Shown here: one piece after another, positions 41,394 to 50,949 of the stretch | Layout: each line of letters begins with the position of its first letter | How positions within the stretch are numbered: the first letter of the stretch is position 1 | Assembly (NCBI RefSeq): GCF_023554555.1 | Contig: NZ_JAMJWC010000001.1 | Coordinates: forward strand, 1,798,001-1,862,000 | DNA length: 64,000 bases | DNA from: Sphingobacterium sp. lm-10 | GTDB lineage: Bacteria > Bacteroidota > Bacteroidia > Sphingobacteriales > Sphingobacteriaceae | Direction: 5' to 3' | Position numbers and translations under genes: made by a program | The notes under the pieces: generated by a model | Told to the model about the DNA's origin: nothing | The model's database searches: none | What the model saw: the letters and a program-made list of their open reading frames with translations, nothing else

Positions 41394-42680
41394 ATGGATA
41401 AAAAGAGAGTTGTTCTTGTTTGGTTCAGGAATGATTTGCGTTTACATGACAATGAGATTCTACTCGAAGCAGTCCAGAAGGCCGATTTGGTTATTCCTGT
41501 CTATTGCTTCGATCCCCGTTATTATACTACTAATAAATATGGTGGTAAAAATACGGGAGTTGTTCGTGCGCAATTTATCCGAGAAACAGTACAATCTTTC
41601 AAAGAAAGCTTGCGCAGCCTTCAGGGAGATCTGATGACCTACTGGGGATATCCAGAGGAAATCATTCCTAGACTAGCGGCGAAATACGATGCCGATGAAG
41701 TATATCATCACCGAGAGGTAGCTCAGCGAGAAACTAAAATTTCAGAGAAAGTAGAGTCTGCGTTGTGGCAATCTAATCGCATTAACCTCAAACATTTTAT
41801 CGGACACACCATGTATCATAAGGAGGATCTTCCTTTTCCGGTACGTGATATTCCTGATTCCTTTCCGCTGTTTAAAAAGAAGATAGAGCGAGAAAGCCAA
41901 GTAAGACCTGTATTACCAGCAATTGATCAAATCTTAATTCCGGCACACTTAGAAACCACCGAGATTCCTGATTTAGCGGAGCTAGGATTTTCGGAACAAG
42001 AGATTGCGTCTACAACGCAAAAACAGTTGATCGGAGGAGAAAAGCATGGCCTGGAAAATTTGGATTTGATTTTAAATGACTCTTACAAAGGTTTTCACGA
42101 CTTCACCCTCTTGTCGCCCTATATGGCTACAGGCGCCTTGTCGCCCATCCTCGTTTATCATCGAATGCATGCCGCGATGACGCCAACGAATAAGAAACGA
42201 TTGGAAAGGAGAACAGCACGTCTTTTGTGGCGCGATTATTTTCGATTTATGCTAAAAAAATATCCTAACGTATACTTTAAACCGCTAGGACACCAAGGCA
42301 CTCCTCCAGCAGAGACGCCTGCTGTAATGGATGAAGACCAGAAAAACAATTGGAAATCAGGAAACACTGGACAGCCCTTTATCGATGAAGCCATTCAGAT
42401 ATTAACGAACACCGGGAATTTACCTTCTGAAGCCAGGACTATACTGGGTCTTTATTTGTTGCAGGAAACTCCAAACAGCTGGCTGGAAAGTGCTTCTTTT
42501 TTTGAGGAACACCTATTGGATTATAGTCCGGCCACGACCTATGGCATTTGGGCTCATCTTGCCGGTGTTGGCACGAGCAAAAAGGATAATTTAAGCACTA
42601 CACGTTGGCAAGATGCCCTATCAAAACAATACCCAAAAGGTTTGCAATTTGAAAAACTTTCCGGAGAAATACCCATGTAA
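41394..42680 (+). CDS. DASH-type cryptochrome / photolyase
   Basis: 428 residues from the ATG at 41394. The N-terminal alpha/beta domain (VVLVWFRNDLRLHDNEILL, VIPVYCFDPRYY) and the FAD domain (GLENLDLIL region, TARLLWRDYFRFMLKK, LPSEARTILGLYLLQE, DYSPATTYGIWAHLAGVG) identify the CPD photolyase/cryptochrome family, DASH clade by the RLLWRDYFRF and GLENL patterns. DASH proteins repair CPDs mainly in single-stranded DNA and bind MTHF. It stands alone, in a stress-defence region; light control cannot be judged from the sequence. Confidence 0.88.
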   Translation: MDKKRVVLVWFRNDLRLHDNEILLEAVQKADLVIPVYCFDPRYYTTNKYGGKNTGVVRAQFIRETVQSFKESLRSLQGDLMTYWGYPEEIIPRLAAKYDADEVYHHREVAQRETKISEKVESALWQSNRINLKHFIGHTMYHKEDLPFPVRDIPDSFPLFKKKIERESQVRPVLPAIDQILIPAHLETTEIPDLAELGFSEQEIASTTQKQLIGGEKHGLENLDLILNDSYKGFHDFTLLSPYMATGALSPILVYHRMHAAMTPTNKKRLERRTARLLWRDYFRFMLKKYPNVYFKPLGHQGTPPAETPAVMDEDQKNNWKSGNTGQPFIDEAIQILTNTGNLPSEARTILGLYLLQETPNSWLESASFFEEHLLDYSPATTYGIWAHLAGVGTSKKDNLSTTRWQDALSKQYPKGLQFEKLSGEIPM

Positions 42681-42730
42681 TTCGTATGGCCTAACTTCCT
42701 TCTCTATTGAATTCTTTTAGTACTTCAATC

Positions 42731-44533
42731 CTATTGATCGAAGTAGGATGCCTGTCTCACTAATAGGGCACGGTATTTATTGAAAACGGCAGATTTAGAA
42801 ACAAAGCCTTGATAGCGACCATCAGCATCCAGTACCGGCAATATCCATACATCTTCCCGGTTCATCTTTTGCATCACTAACTCCATATTAGCATCTGTAG
42901 AAACTGTATCCATCGGCTTTTCTGCTAGTTCGGCCATGGTCTTTTTCAACCCCTCAGGCTGCTCTCCCAGTAGAATTTCCAACAATCGTTCGCTGTAGAT
43001 TACGCCCAGAAATTTTCCGTCGAGATCAACTACTGGAAAGATATTTCTTTTTGTGTGAATGATATCGTGGCTTCTTTCCTGCGGATATTCATTTGGGCGC
43101 AGGATTGTAAAATTATTTTCCAAAACGTAACGAAGCTTCATCATGCTTAGCACGGTACGGTCCTTATCCTCATGACTGATTAAATCGCCTTGCTCCGCTA
43201 GTCCTTTAGTATAAATAGAGTGTTTTAGCACGACACGATTTATAAAATACGCGATGGCGGTTACTAGCATCAGCGGTACCATCAAAGCATAACCACCTGT
43301 AATCTCTGCAATCAGGAAGATGGCCGTGAGCGGCGCATGCATCATTCCTGCCAAGGCACCCGCCATACCTGCCACGGTAAAGTTAGTAATATTCAGATCC
43401 ACCATTCCGGTTAGGTTAAGACCGTAAGAAAAGGCAAAACCCAACAAGCCACCGACTACTAAACTTGGTCCAAAAACACCACCATTACCCCCACCATTCA
43501 AGGTGATGAGCGCAGCAAATGATTTAGCAAATACGGTACACAAAGCAAATAAAACTACCATGATGCCCGTATGGCTGTAGTCAGAAAAAATACTATTCTC
43601 CAGCATCGCGGTATGATTTCCGTCCAGTATTTGCTGTATGGCCAAATAGCCTTCTCCGTAGAGCGCCGGAAAGATAAATATTAAAATGCCCAGACTGACA
43701 CCACTAATCCATACTTTGCGATATGGATTGTGTACCTTATTATATTGTAATCGAAGCCATCCTGCGAGCTTAGCAAAGTAAATAGAGAAGCCGCCGACAA
43801 TGATGGCGAGTAGGATATAGAAGAATAGCGCACTAAATACCCAATCATCGGTAACCAGGTGAAATAAGGGTTCACTATAGATTGAGCGCGATATCACTGC
43901 AGCAGTTGCTGTTGAAATAAGTAGTGGTATAAATACCGGAATAGAAAACTCGGGCAGTAGAATCTCAATCGCGAAAATCATACCTGCTACAGGGCTATTG
44001 AAAGCTCCAGAAATACCTGCCGCGGCACCACAAGCAAGTAGCAAAGTAACTTCACGGTAGCTTAAACCGAAGAAACGTCCCATATTGGAACCAATCGCGG
44101 CACCAGAATATGCGATAGGCGCTTCCAAACCAGAAGACCCTCCAAAACCTACCGTGATGGCACTGGTCACGATTTGCGAATAGATATTATGTGGCTCAAT
44201 CTTACTTGAGTTTCGGGAGATAGCGTACATAATTGGCGTCATCCCATGTCCAAGTTCTTTTTTACGGATAAATCTACGTACGTACACCACACTCAAAAGA
44301 ATACCTACCAATGGAAAAAGCAGGTAGAGGTAATACTTGTACTGAGAACGTACCTCGTCTTGCAAAAACGCAGCAATGCCGTGCGTCATGCCTTTTAGCA
44401 GTGCTGCAGCCAAACCACCCACAATTCCCACCAGCAATGCGACCAAGATTAAAAAATTTCGATTTGAAATTTTTTGCATACGCCACTTGTTCAATTGATC
44501 TATGAAGCGGTAGAGTTTGGGGGATATATTCAT
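42731..44533 (-). CDS. ClC-type chloride channel/transporter with CBS domains
   Basis: 600 residues. The membrane part has the ClC filter blocks GGSSGLEAPIAYSG, AAAGISGAFNSPVAGMIFAIEI and NGGGNGGVFGPSLVVGG, with GMMHAPLTAIFLIAEITGG at the end of the ClC fold. Two CBS domains follow (about 460-515 and 535-595). The gating glutamate that follows G(K/R)EGP in transporters is seen as G-L-E-A-P, so exchange activity is possible. It is close to the usual length for ClC plus two CBS modules. The 3' end faces the cryptochrome gene. Confidence 0.9.
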   Translation of the reverse strand: MNISPKLYRFIDQLNKWRMQKISNRNFLILVALLVGIVGGLAAALLKGMTHGIAAFLQDEVRSQYKYYLYLLFPLVGILLSVVYVRRFIRKKELGHGMTPIMYAISRNSSKIEPHNIYSQIVTSAITVGFGGSSGLEAPIAYSGAAIGSNMGRFFGLSYREVTLLLACGAAAGISGAFNSPVAGMIFAIEILLPEFSIPVFIPLLISTATAAVISRSIYSEPLFHLVTDDWVFSALFFYILLAIIVGGFSIYFAKLAGWLRLQYNKVHNPYRKVWISGVSLGILIFIFPALYGEGYLAIQQILDGNHTAMLENSIFSDYSHTGIMVVLFALCTVFAKSFAALITLNGGGNGGVFGPSLVVGGLLGFAFSYGLNLTGMVDLNITNFTVAGMAGALAGMMHAPLTAIFLIAEITGGYALMVPLMLVTAIAYFINRVVLKHSIYTKGLAEQGDLISHEDKDRTVLSMMKLRYVLENNFTILRPNEYPQERSHDIIHTKRNIFPVVDLDGKFLGVIYSERLLEILLGEQPEGLKKTMAELAEKPMDTVSTDANMELVMQKMNREDVWILPVLDADGRYQGFVSKSAVFNKYRALLVRQASYFDQ

Positions 44534-44656
44534 TTCAATTACGGGAATGGATAACGTAGTGAGTAATTACGTACAAAATTAGGGATTGTGTTTGGAATTC
44601 AGCAAATTTCGGATTTTATTTACGTGTTATCTTTCGGAACTTTGGATAATAAATAA

Positions 44657-45505
44657 ATGAATATGGAAAATTCGGCCGCAGTTAATTATAAACGCATTGA
44701 GAAGGCGATCGCATTTATTAGCACTAACTTTGAGCGACAGCCAAGTTTGGAGGAAATTGCGGAGCAAGTACATCTCAGCCCTTTCCATTTTCAACGGCTG
44801 TTTACGGAATGGGCCGGCACCACTCCCAAGCGTTTTTTACAATACATCAGCATGCAATATGCTAAAGAAATACTAAGTAAAGAGCGAGCTACCCTGTGGG
44901 AAGCAACGCAGGCCACCGGATTATCCAGTACAAGCCGCTTACATGATCTTTTCATACAACTGGAAGGAATGACACCAGCAGAATACAAACAAGGTGGAAA
45001 AAACCTACACATCGAATACCGTGTTGACAACACGCCTTTTGGAGAAGTGCTGATTGCTACCACGTGGAAAGGCATCTGTTATCTGAGTTTTATAGAACAC
45101 AATTTGGAAAAGAGTCTGCAAGCATTAATAGCAAAGTTTCCTGAAGCTACTTTCACCGCAGGACGCAACGAAATGCAAGATCAGGCACTACGGATTTTTC
45201 ATCATGACTGGGCAGATATGCCACAAATTAAACTACACTTAAAGGGTACAGATTTTCAGCTGAAGGTATGGCAATGCCTTTTAGAAATCCCGAAAGGATC
45301 ACTATGTAGTTACGGACAAATTGCACATGAAATAGGCACACCCTTAGCCTCCAGAGCGGTTGGTACCGCCATTGGCAGTAATCCTGTAGCCTATTTAATA
45401 CCATGCCACCGCGTTATTCAATCGGCGGGTGGCATCGGAGGATATATGTGGGGTATAAACAGAAAAAAAGCAATTATTGGATGGGAAGCCGCGAAGAAAC
45501 AGTAG
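44657..45505 (+). CDS. Ada-type protein: AraC HTH plus O6-methylguanine methyltransferase
   Basis: 282 residues. Residues about 10-110 are an AraC-type helix-turn-helix (LEEIAEQVHLSPFHFQRLFTEW, EATQATGLSSTSRLHDLF). Residues about 120-282 are the alkylguanine-DNA methyltransferase with the acceptor Cys-250 in PCHRV and the GGYMWGINRKKAII end. The Cys-rich N-terminal Ada domain that senses methyl-phosphotriesters is absent, so this is the shorter two-domain form. It repairs O6-methylguanine and may control its own operon. The next gene, AlkB, overlaps it by 25 bases. Confidence 0.9.
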   Translation: MNMENSAAVNYKRIEKAIAFISTNFERQPSLEEIAEQVHLSPFHFQRLFTEWAGTTPKRFLQYISMQYAKEILSKERATLWEATQATGLSSTSRLHDLFIQLEGMTPAEYKQGGKNLHIEYRVDNTPFGEVLIATTWKGICYLSFIEHNLEKSLQALIAKFPEATFTAGRNEMQDQALRIFHHDWADMPQIKLHLKGTDFQLKVWQCLLEIPKGSLCSYGQIAHEIGTPLASRAVGTAIGSNPVAYLIPCHRVIQSAGGIGGYMWGINRKKAIIGWEAAKKQ

Positions 45506-46080
45506 AATACCTACCGCAAGACGGGAGCAGTGTTTACTATGGCACGATCTGGAGCACTGAAGAGGCGAACGGTTTTTTGATGGAACTGCTCGAAAACATA
45601 GCGTGGAAACAAGACGAAGCACTTATGTTTGGCAAGCGCATTCTTACCAAAAGAAAGGTAGCGTGGTACGGTGATCATCCATTCGAATATACCTATTCGA
45701 ATACTACGAAGCGAGCGCTACCGTGGACCACACTTCTACAACGCATTAAGCAAGAGGTAGAACTAGTTACCGGAGAAACTTTTAATTCCTGCCTATTAAA
45801 CCTTTACCACGATGGCTCGGAAGGGATGGCCTGGCATAGCGATAGCGAATCTGAGTTGAAGAAGTATGGCGCGATTGCATCGGTCAGTTTTGGTGCGCAG
45901 CGCAAATTTGCTTTCAAGCACAAAGCATCCAAAGAAAAGATAGATATACAGCTGGAGCATGGTAGTTTGTTGGTGATGTCGGGCACAACGCAGCAACACT
46001 GGTTGCATCGCATCCCTCCTACCAAAAAAATACACGGTCCGCGGGTGAATCTTACCTTTCGAACGATTGTAAAGCGGTAA
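45481..46080 (+). CDS. alkB: AlkB-like 2-oxoglutarate/Fe(II) dioxygenase
   Basis: 199 residues from the ATG at 45481 (MGSREETVEYL). The iron site is H119-x-D121 (AWHSDSE) with H176 in QQHWLHRIPP, and the 2-oxoglutarate site is R188/R194 with N190 (HGPRVNLTFR). The ALKBH2/3-like NHCLLN-type start is SCLLNLYHDGSEGMAWH. It removes 1-methyladenine and 3-methylcytosine oxidatively. A start at 45403 would run far into the Ada gene; I prefer 45481, which leaves 25 bases of overlap. Together with the Ada-type gene it is a small alkylation-damage operon. Confidence 0.9.
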   Translation: MGSREETVEYLPQDGSSVYYGTIWSTEEANGFLMELLENIAWKQDEALMFGKRILTKRKVAWYGDHPFEYTYSNTTKRALPWTTLLQRIKQEVELVTGETFNSCLLNLYHDGSEGMAWHSDSESELKKYGAIASVSFGAQRKFAFKHKASKEKIDIQLEHGSLLVMSGTTQQHWLHRIPPTKKIHGPRVNLTFRTIVKR

Positions 46081-46166
46081 ACAAATCCACACTCGCTTAG
46101 GTCGAATGTTTGAAATATCGTATTTTTACCCAGAATCGAACGTTTACCTTTCGGCATATTCCGTGT

Positions 46167-48026
46167 ATGATATTATTTAAAAGTAAGCCTGTTACCTCTG
46201 TTCTTATCCTCTTACTAGGCATGTTTTGCCATACGGTAGCCTTTGCTAACCAAAGACTGACGCAAGACACACTACAATCTCGTGCTGATACTGTATCGGC
46301 CATCAATCAACGGTCTGTGGATCTCATGCAATTGTTGGAACAGCAACGGCGTGATTCTGTAAAAAGGCTTGCTCTGGAGAACCAATTGCTCACCATACAA
46401 TTGAGCGACCGAAAAGAAAACAAACAACTGGTAGAGGAATTACATGTGCTACGCAGCCGGGATTCCATTTTGTTGGCACGTCGAAAACAAAAGGTCGACT
46501 CATTAAAACTGCTGAACAACGGCGCACCTGTAGTCCCTTTTCGTGACACTATTTTTCGCATCTACACCAGTTTAGGCAGCTACACTGCTCGGGATCGAGC
46601 ATCAGCGATCGAAGATCGTATTAGAAATTTGGCTGCAAACCTCGACTTTCAAGTCGACTCCTTGCGCGCTTGGCAAAACGAAAACAATTGGATCATTGCA
46701 TGGAATGACCAGATGATTATGAGCTTCAATGATCAGGATGCGCTATGGACTAACACCGATATCGCCTCGCTCGCGGAAATGAAACTTCAGGATATTAAAT
46801 CTGCAATTACTAAGTACCGAGAAGAAACGAGTTTAAAAAACTTGCTGACCTCCATCTTACAAGCTGCGCTTATCATTACGGTCTTATTGGTGCTCCTGAT
46901 TGGAATGAATAAATTGGCAGCCTGGACCCGGCGTAAATTAATTGGCAACCGCGGAAAAAGGCTGCTCGGAATTCGAGTGCGTGGCTATCAGCTGATATCC
47001 CCTGAGCGACAGGTTCGCATTTTGTGGATACTGATTACAGGAGCTAAATGGCTGTTAATCCTTACATCCTTCTATTTGGCATTACCTATGATGCTCAATC
47101 TGTTTCCTAGCACGCGAGGTTACGCCCCTGTTTTGTTGAGTTATTTCCTGAATCCTTTGCACGATATTGGCGCTTCCGTGATCGCTTATTTCCCAAATTT
47201 GATCACGATAATCGTCATTTGTATCGTATTTTTCTACGCACTCAAGGTATTAAAATTTTTTGCTGGAGAGCTGAGAAGTGGTGCATTACATATCCCTGGA
47301 TTTTTCCCGGATTGGGCCTTACCTACATATCACATTTTACGTGTCTTACTGCTGGCTTTTCTAATGATCGTGATCTTTCCTTACTTACCAGGGTCCGACT
47401 CTTCTATCTTTAAAGGTGTTTCCGTCTTTATCGGTGTGCTATTTACATTCAGCTCCGCTGGCGCATTAGGAAATATCGTAGCAGGATTGGTGTTGACGTA
47501 TATGCGTTCTTTCTCGTTGGGCGACCGTGTAAAAATCGGAGATATCAGTGGAGACATTATTGAAAAATCGCTACTCGTAACTCGTATTCGTACAACGAAG
47601 AATGAGGTTATCTCTGTCCCAAACTCTCAGGTCATGAATAGCCACACGATTAACTACAGCGCGGATTCTCAAGAAAAGGGCCTGATCATACATACCAACT
47701 TAACAATGTCTTACGAAACACGTTGGCAGGTGGTGCATGAGTTGGCTAAAAAAGCCGCTTTACAAGTAGAACTGATCGAAGCCGAACCGGCACCATTTGT
47801 GCTGCAAAACAGTCTGGATGATTTTTACATAACCTATGAAATCAATGCATACACTAAGCATCCTAACAAACAGGCTCAGATCTATTCGGAGTTGCACAAA
47901 AGTTTGATGGACGTCTTTCATGAGGCAGGTATAGAATTGTTGTCACCACATTATAGTGCGATACGGGATGGCAATAAACCCGACATACCAGACGCCTTTA
48001 TTTCGCCAAAAGATTCGCAGCATTAA
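46167..48026 (+). CDS. MscS-family mechanosensitive channel
   Basis: 619 residues from the ATG at 46167; the longer form at 46110 would put basic residues before the signal peptide. The N-terminus MILFKSKPVTSVLILLLGMF is a signal peptide. A periplasmic coiled coil follows (about 45-190), four to five membrane segments, then the MscS pore-lining helix and beta domain: SAGALGNIVAGLVLTYMRS, LGDRVKIGDISGDIIEKS, ISVPNSQVMNS. It should protect against hypo-osmotic shock. The length is nearer to the MscK/YbdG-like large forms than to MscS itself. Confidence 0.85.
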   Translation: MILFKSKPVTSVLILLLGMFCHTVAFANQRLTQDTLQSRADTVSAINQRSVDLMQLLEQQRRDSVKRLALENQLLTIQLSDRKENKQLVEELHVLRSRDSILLARRKQKVDSLKLLNNGAPVVPFRDTIFRIYTSLGSYTARDRASAIEDRIRNLAANLDFQVDSLRAWQNENNWIIAWNDQMIMSFNDQDALWTNTDIASLAEMKLQDIKSAITKYREETSLKNLLTSILQAALIITVLLVLLIGMNKLAAWTRRKLIGNRGKRLLGIRVRGYQLISPERQVRILWILITGAKWLLILTSFYLALPMMLNLFPSTRGYAPVLLSYFLNPLHDIGASVIAYFPNLITIIVICIVFFYALKVLKFFAGELRSGALHIPGFFPDWALPTYHILRVLLLAFLMIVIFPYLPGSDSSIFKGVSVFIGVLFTFSSAGALGNIVAGLVLTYMRSFSLGDRVKIGDISGDIIEKSLLVTRIRTTKNEVISVPNSQVMNSHTINYSADSQEKGLIIHTNLTMSYETRWQVVHELAKKAALQVELIEAEPAPFVLQNSLDDFYITYEINAYTKHPNKQAQIYSELHKSLMDVFHEAGIELLSPHYSAIRDGNKPDIPDAFISPKDSQH

Positions 48027-48038
48027 ATCAACCAAATC

Positions 48039-48602
48039 ATGGATGCTGTAAAGCATATACTAGAAAAAATATATCCACTCCCGCCAGAATCCATTGCGCG
48101 TCTAAAAGAGAAGATTACGTTAATTAATCTAAAAAAAGGCCATTTGCTGATGCGAGCAGATCGCCTGGAAAAACATCTTTATCTAATTAAAAAAGGTGTC
48201 GTGAGAGCATATGCTGATTCCGAAAAAGGTGAGATTACATTTTGGTTTGGTCAAGAAGGAGAAGCGATTCTATCAATGGCCAGCTATGTAATGGATATAC
48301 CTAGCTACGAAAACATCGCGCTTATTGAGGATTGTACTCTTTATCAAATCGCAAAGTTTGATCTTCAAGAGCTATATAAAAGTGATATTCACCTGGCGAA
48401 TTGGGGTCGGAAATTAGCAGAGTATGAATTGATAAAGGCAGAACGTCGAGCGATATCGAGAGAATTGCGCTCTGCCACAGATCGCTATCAGACCCTACTA
48501 TCAGAGCATCCGCGCCTTATACAGCGTATTCCGTTGAAATTTATTGCCTCTTATTTAGGCGTTACACAAGTAAGTTTGAGTCGAATTCGTAAAGGAAGTT
48601 AG
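48039..48602 (+). CDS. Crp/Fnr-family transcriptional regulator
   Basis: 187 residues. The cyclic-nucleotide-binding fold is visible (LKKGHLLMRADRLEKHLYLI, GVVRAYADSEKGEITFWFGQ) and the C-terminal HTH is LKFIASYLGVTQVSLSRIRKG, the short Bacteroidota form of this family. cNMP-binding Arg/Glu residues are not evident, so the effector is unknown. It starts 12 bases after the channel gene and precedes an exported superoxide dismutase. Confidence 0.85.
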   Translation: MDAVKHILEKIYPLPPESIARLKEKITLINLKKGHLLMRADRLEKHLYLIKKGVVRAYADSEKGEITFWFGQEGEAILSMASYVMDIPSYENIALIEDCTLYQIAKFDLQELYKSDIHLANWGRKLAEYELIKAERRAISRELRSATDRYQTLLSEHPRLIQRIPLKFIASYLGVTQVSLSRIRKGS

Positions 48603-48664
48603 GTGTCTTATACAAAACTATACCTATCTTTATTTGTTAAACAACAAACAAAAACAATAAAACG

Positions 48665-49351
48665 ATGAAATTTTATAAAGCTACTTTTCTAATTTCTGCT
48701 TTGATCATGGGTCAGGCGGCTATAGCACAGTTCAAACAAGCTCCACTTCCATATGCATACAACGCATTGGAACGTGCAGTAGATGCCGAGACAATGGAAA
48801 TACATTACTCGAAACATGGAGCGGCTTATACGAGCAATTTAAATAAAGCAATTGCCGGAACAGCTTTGGAGAAAGAAAGTCTTGAAAAAATTCTTGCAAA
48901 AGTATCGTCAAATAGTGATGCTATTCGCAACAATGCCGGTGGACATTACAACCATGAACTTTTTTGGACAATCCTTACACCGAATAAAGACACGAAACCT
49001 ACTGCTGCACTATCAGCTGCCATTAACCAAGAGTTCGGTTCTATGGATGCCTTGAAAGAAAAATTAAATAAAGCAGGAGCAGATCGCTTCGGATCTGGAT
49101 GGGCTTGGTTATCTGTAGATAACAAAGGTAAACTATTTGTGTCTTCTACTGCCAATCAGGACAATCCTGTGATGGATATTGCAGAGAAAAAAGGAACGCC
49201 AATTTTGGGTATTGATGTATGGGAGCATGCGTACTACTTGAAATATCAAAACAAGAGACCGGATTACTTAACCGCGTTTTGGACTATCGTGAACTGGCCA
49301 GAAGTTAGTCGTCGTTATGATGAGGCTCTTCAGATGATCAAAAAGAAGTAA
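48665..49351 (+). CDS. Exported Fe/Mn superoxide dismutase
   Basis: 228 residues, unusual for its N-terminal signal peptide ([20 protein letters not shown], cleavage after Ala-Gln or before Phe), so the enzyme acts in the periplasm. Metal ligands are His in [12 protein letters not shown], His in [12 protein letters not shown], Asp and His in [10 protein letters not shown]. The FGSGWAWL block is the second-sphere Gln/Trp region. It lies in a stress-response cluster with a Crp-like gene on one side. A long hairpin terminator follows. Confidence 0.9.
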   Translation: MKFYKATFLISALIMGQAAIAQFKQAPLPYAYNALERAVDAETMEIHYSKHGAAYTSNLNKAIAGTALEKESLEKILAKVSSNSDAIRNNAGGHYNHELFWTILTPNKDTKPTAALSAAINQEFGSMDALKEKLNKAGADRFGSGWAWLSVDNKGKLFVSSTANQDNPVMDIAEKKGTPILGIDVWEHAYYLKYQNKRPDYLTAFWTIVNWPEVSRRYDEALQMIKKK

Positions 49352-49380
49352 TATTTTCGATCTTGCGATAAGTAATTTGT

Positions 49381-49430
49381 AATAATAGGGCTTGCTTTCT
49401 ATATTCGAAAGTAAGCCCTATTATTTTCTA
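49381..49430 (+). terminator. Terminator of superoxide dismutase gene
   Basis: 19-bp stem (49381-49399 with 49407-49425, one G-T) around TATATTC, followed by TTTTC. The symmetry suggests it works in both directions. Confidence 0.85.
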
Positions 49431-49844
49431 TATAAGTTGTATTGATGCTTACATCCAAACTAAGTTACCCAATAGGCAGATTATATTTGATTGAGCTGTT
49501 AAAGCAGGTAGTGCCAAAAAATCGGCAGTAATTGCCGCTGGATTGATGGCCTATCTTATAAGCTAACACTTCTTTTTTTCGAAGATGATTTCTTTAGGCA
49601 AAAGAAGCAAAAGCGTACGTTTTGGGCATTAATCCATTTCAGGTAAAGTTTATAATAGAAAAAAATAACTTACGATTTACAATAAGTTTTAACGATATTT
49701 GCATGTATTTTTGCACAGGCAAGTAAGTATGCACTTCCTTACAGTTAAGATGATAACGCATACTAAACATTCGAAGAGATTTGCGTCACAAAAAACAATA
49801 ACTACACAGAATAAACTTTTACAGGAGAGATACAGTTGCAGAGC
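49431..49844. other. Intergenic region upstream of fabH-like gene
   Basis: About 410 bases. TATTTTTG (about 49708-49715) is a plausible -7 box. An ORF of about 50 residues in another frame overlaps the fabH-like gene and is not convincing. CAGGAGAGA near 49823-49831 may serve as ribosome-binding sequence of the fabH-like gene. No other structure seen. Confidence 0.4.
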
Positions 49845-50834
49845 ATGTACAATAGACAATACGCTTCGATCACAGCGATAGGTGGTTACCTTCCCCAGCA
49901 AAAAAGAACAAATCATGATTTAGAGCAATCCTGCGCGACCTCAGATGAATGGATTGTAAAGCGTACCGGAATCAAGGAAAGACGCATATTAGAAAAGGAT
50001 CTAGCTACATCTGATATGGCAGTAGCGGCAATTAAAAATATGGTTGCAGATTACAATAGAAATATCACCGATATCGATGCGATAATCGTTGCTACTTCTA
50101 CACCTGATATGTTGATGCCTGCTACAGCAAATTTGATCGCAGAAAAACTAGGTCTTACTAATGTATGGGCTTTTGATGTCAACGCCGCTTGTTCAGGCTT
50201 TTTATATGCGCTAGACTTGGGTGCCTCCCTAGTGGAGACAAATCGCTACCGTAATGTAATTGTTGTAGGTGCGGATAACATTAGCTCATTTGTAAACATT
50301 GAAGACCGCTCTACCAATATTCTTTTTGGAGACGGCGCCGGCGTAGTATGGCTAGAACCATCTCAGGAGGAGGGTATTATGGATGCTTTCTTACAGAGCA
50401 ATGGGATTGGAAAAGAGTATTTGAACATCGAAGCCGGAGGGTCGTTGTACCCTTTCAATGGAGATGCCGTGGAAAACGAAAGAAAATACATTCGTCAGGA
50501 TGGCAAAGTAGTTTTCAAACAAGCTATACAATCTATGAGCGATGCCTGCAAACATGTGCTAAATAGAAACAATCTCACCATTGAGGATGTCCGCTGGTTG
50601 GTACCACATCAGGCGAATAAACGAATTATCGACGCGGTTGGTAAAGAGATCAATATTGAAGAAGGAAAAACACTTTCTAACATTGAATACTTAGGAAATA
50701 CGATTGCGGCAACCATACCACTGTGTATCTGGGAAAATGTAAAGAAGCTAAATAAAGGAGATTTGGTGATGCTTACCGCTTTTGGAGCTGGCTTCTCTTG
50801 GGGAGCAAGTTTAATGCGTTGGATGATTGAGTAA
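49845..50834 (+). CDS. fabH: 3-oxoacyl-ACP synthase III (FabH-like)
   Basis: 329 residues from the ATG at 49845. Catalytic triad: Cys in DVNAACSGFLYAL, His in VPHQANKRI and Asn in LGNTIAATIPLC (about 264). FabH condenses acetyl-CoA with malonyl-ACP to start fatty acid synthesis. The candidate start TTG at 49836 is rejected because ATG follows 9 bases later with a CAGGAGAG upstream. The gene is solitary; fab genes are not near, so it may be a second synthase copy. A terminator follows at 50893. Confidence 0.88.
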   Translation: MYNRQYASITAIGGYLPQQKRTNHDLEQSCATSDEWIVKRTGIKERRILEKDLATSDMAVAAIKNMVADYNRNITDIDAIIVATSTPDMLMPATANLIAEKLGLTNVWAFDVNAACSGFLYALDLGASLVETNRYRNVIVVGADNISSFVNIEDRSTNILFGDGAGVVWLEPSQEEGIMDAFLQSNGIGKEYLNIEAGGSLYPFNGDAVENERKYIRQDGKVVFKQAIQSMSDACKHVLNRNNLTIEDVRWLVPHQANKRIIDAVGKEINIEEGKTLSNIEYLGNTIAATIPLCIWENVKKLNKGDLVMLTAFGAGFSWGASLMRWMIE

Positions 50835-50892
50835 CTCACATTTGGATATCCTATACGGCACAACAGCCGATAAGGAGGCTAAAAATAAAAGG

Positions 50893-50926
50893 ACGGTGCA
50901 AAAAATAAATTTTGCACCGTTTTTTT
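50893..50926 (+). terminator. Terminator of fabH-like gene
   Basis: ACGGTGCAAAA (50893-50903), 6-base loop, TTTTGCACCGT (50910-50920) then seven T. Confidence 0.9.
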
Positions 50927-50949
50927 ATGATCCAGAAAAATTAGTTCAC

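Noticed and set aside
45403-45480. Longer start for AlkB
   Set aside because: It would lie fully inside the Ada-type gene; the ATG at 45481 gives normal family length.
46110-46166. Longer start for the MscS-type channel
   Set aside because: The extra 19 residues are basic and precede a good signal peptide; the ATG at 46167 is preferred.
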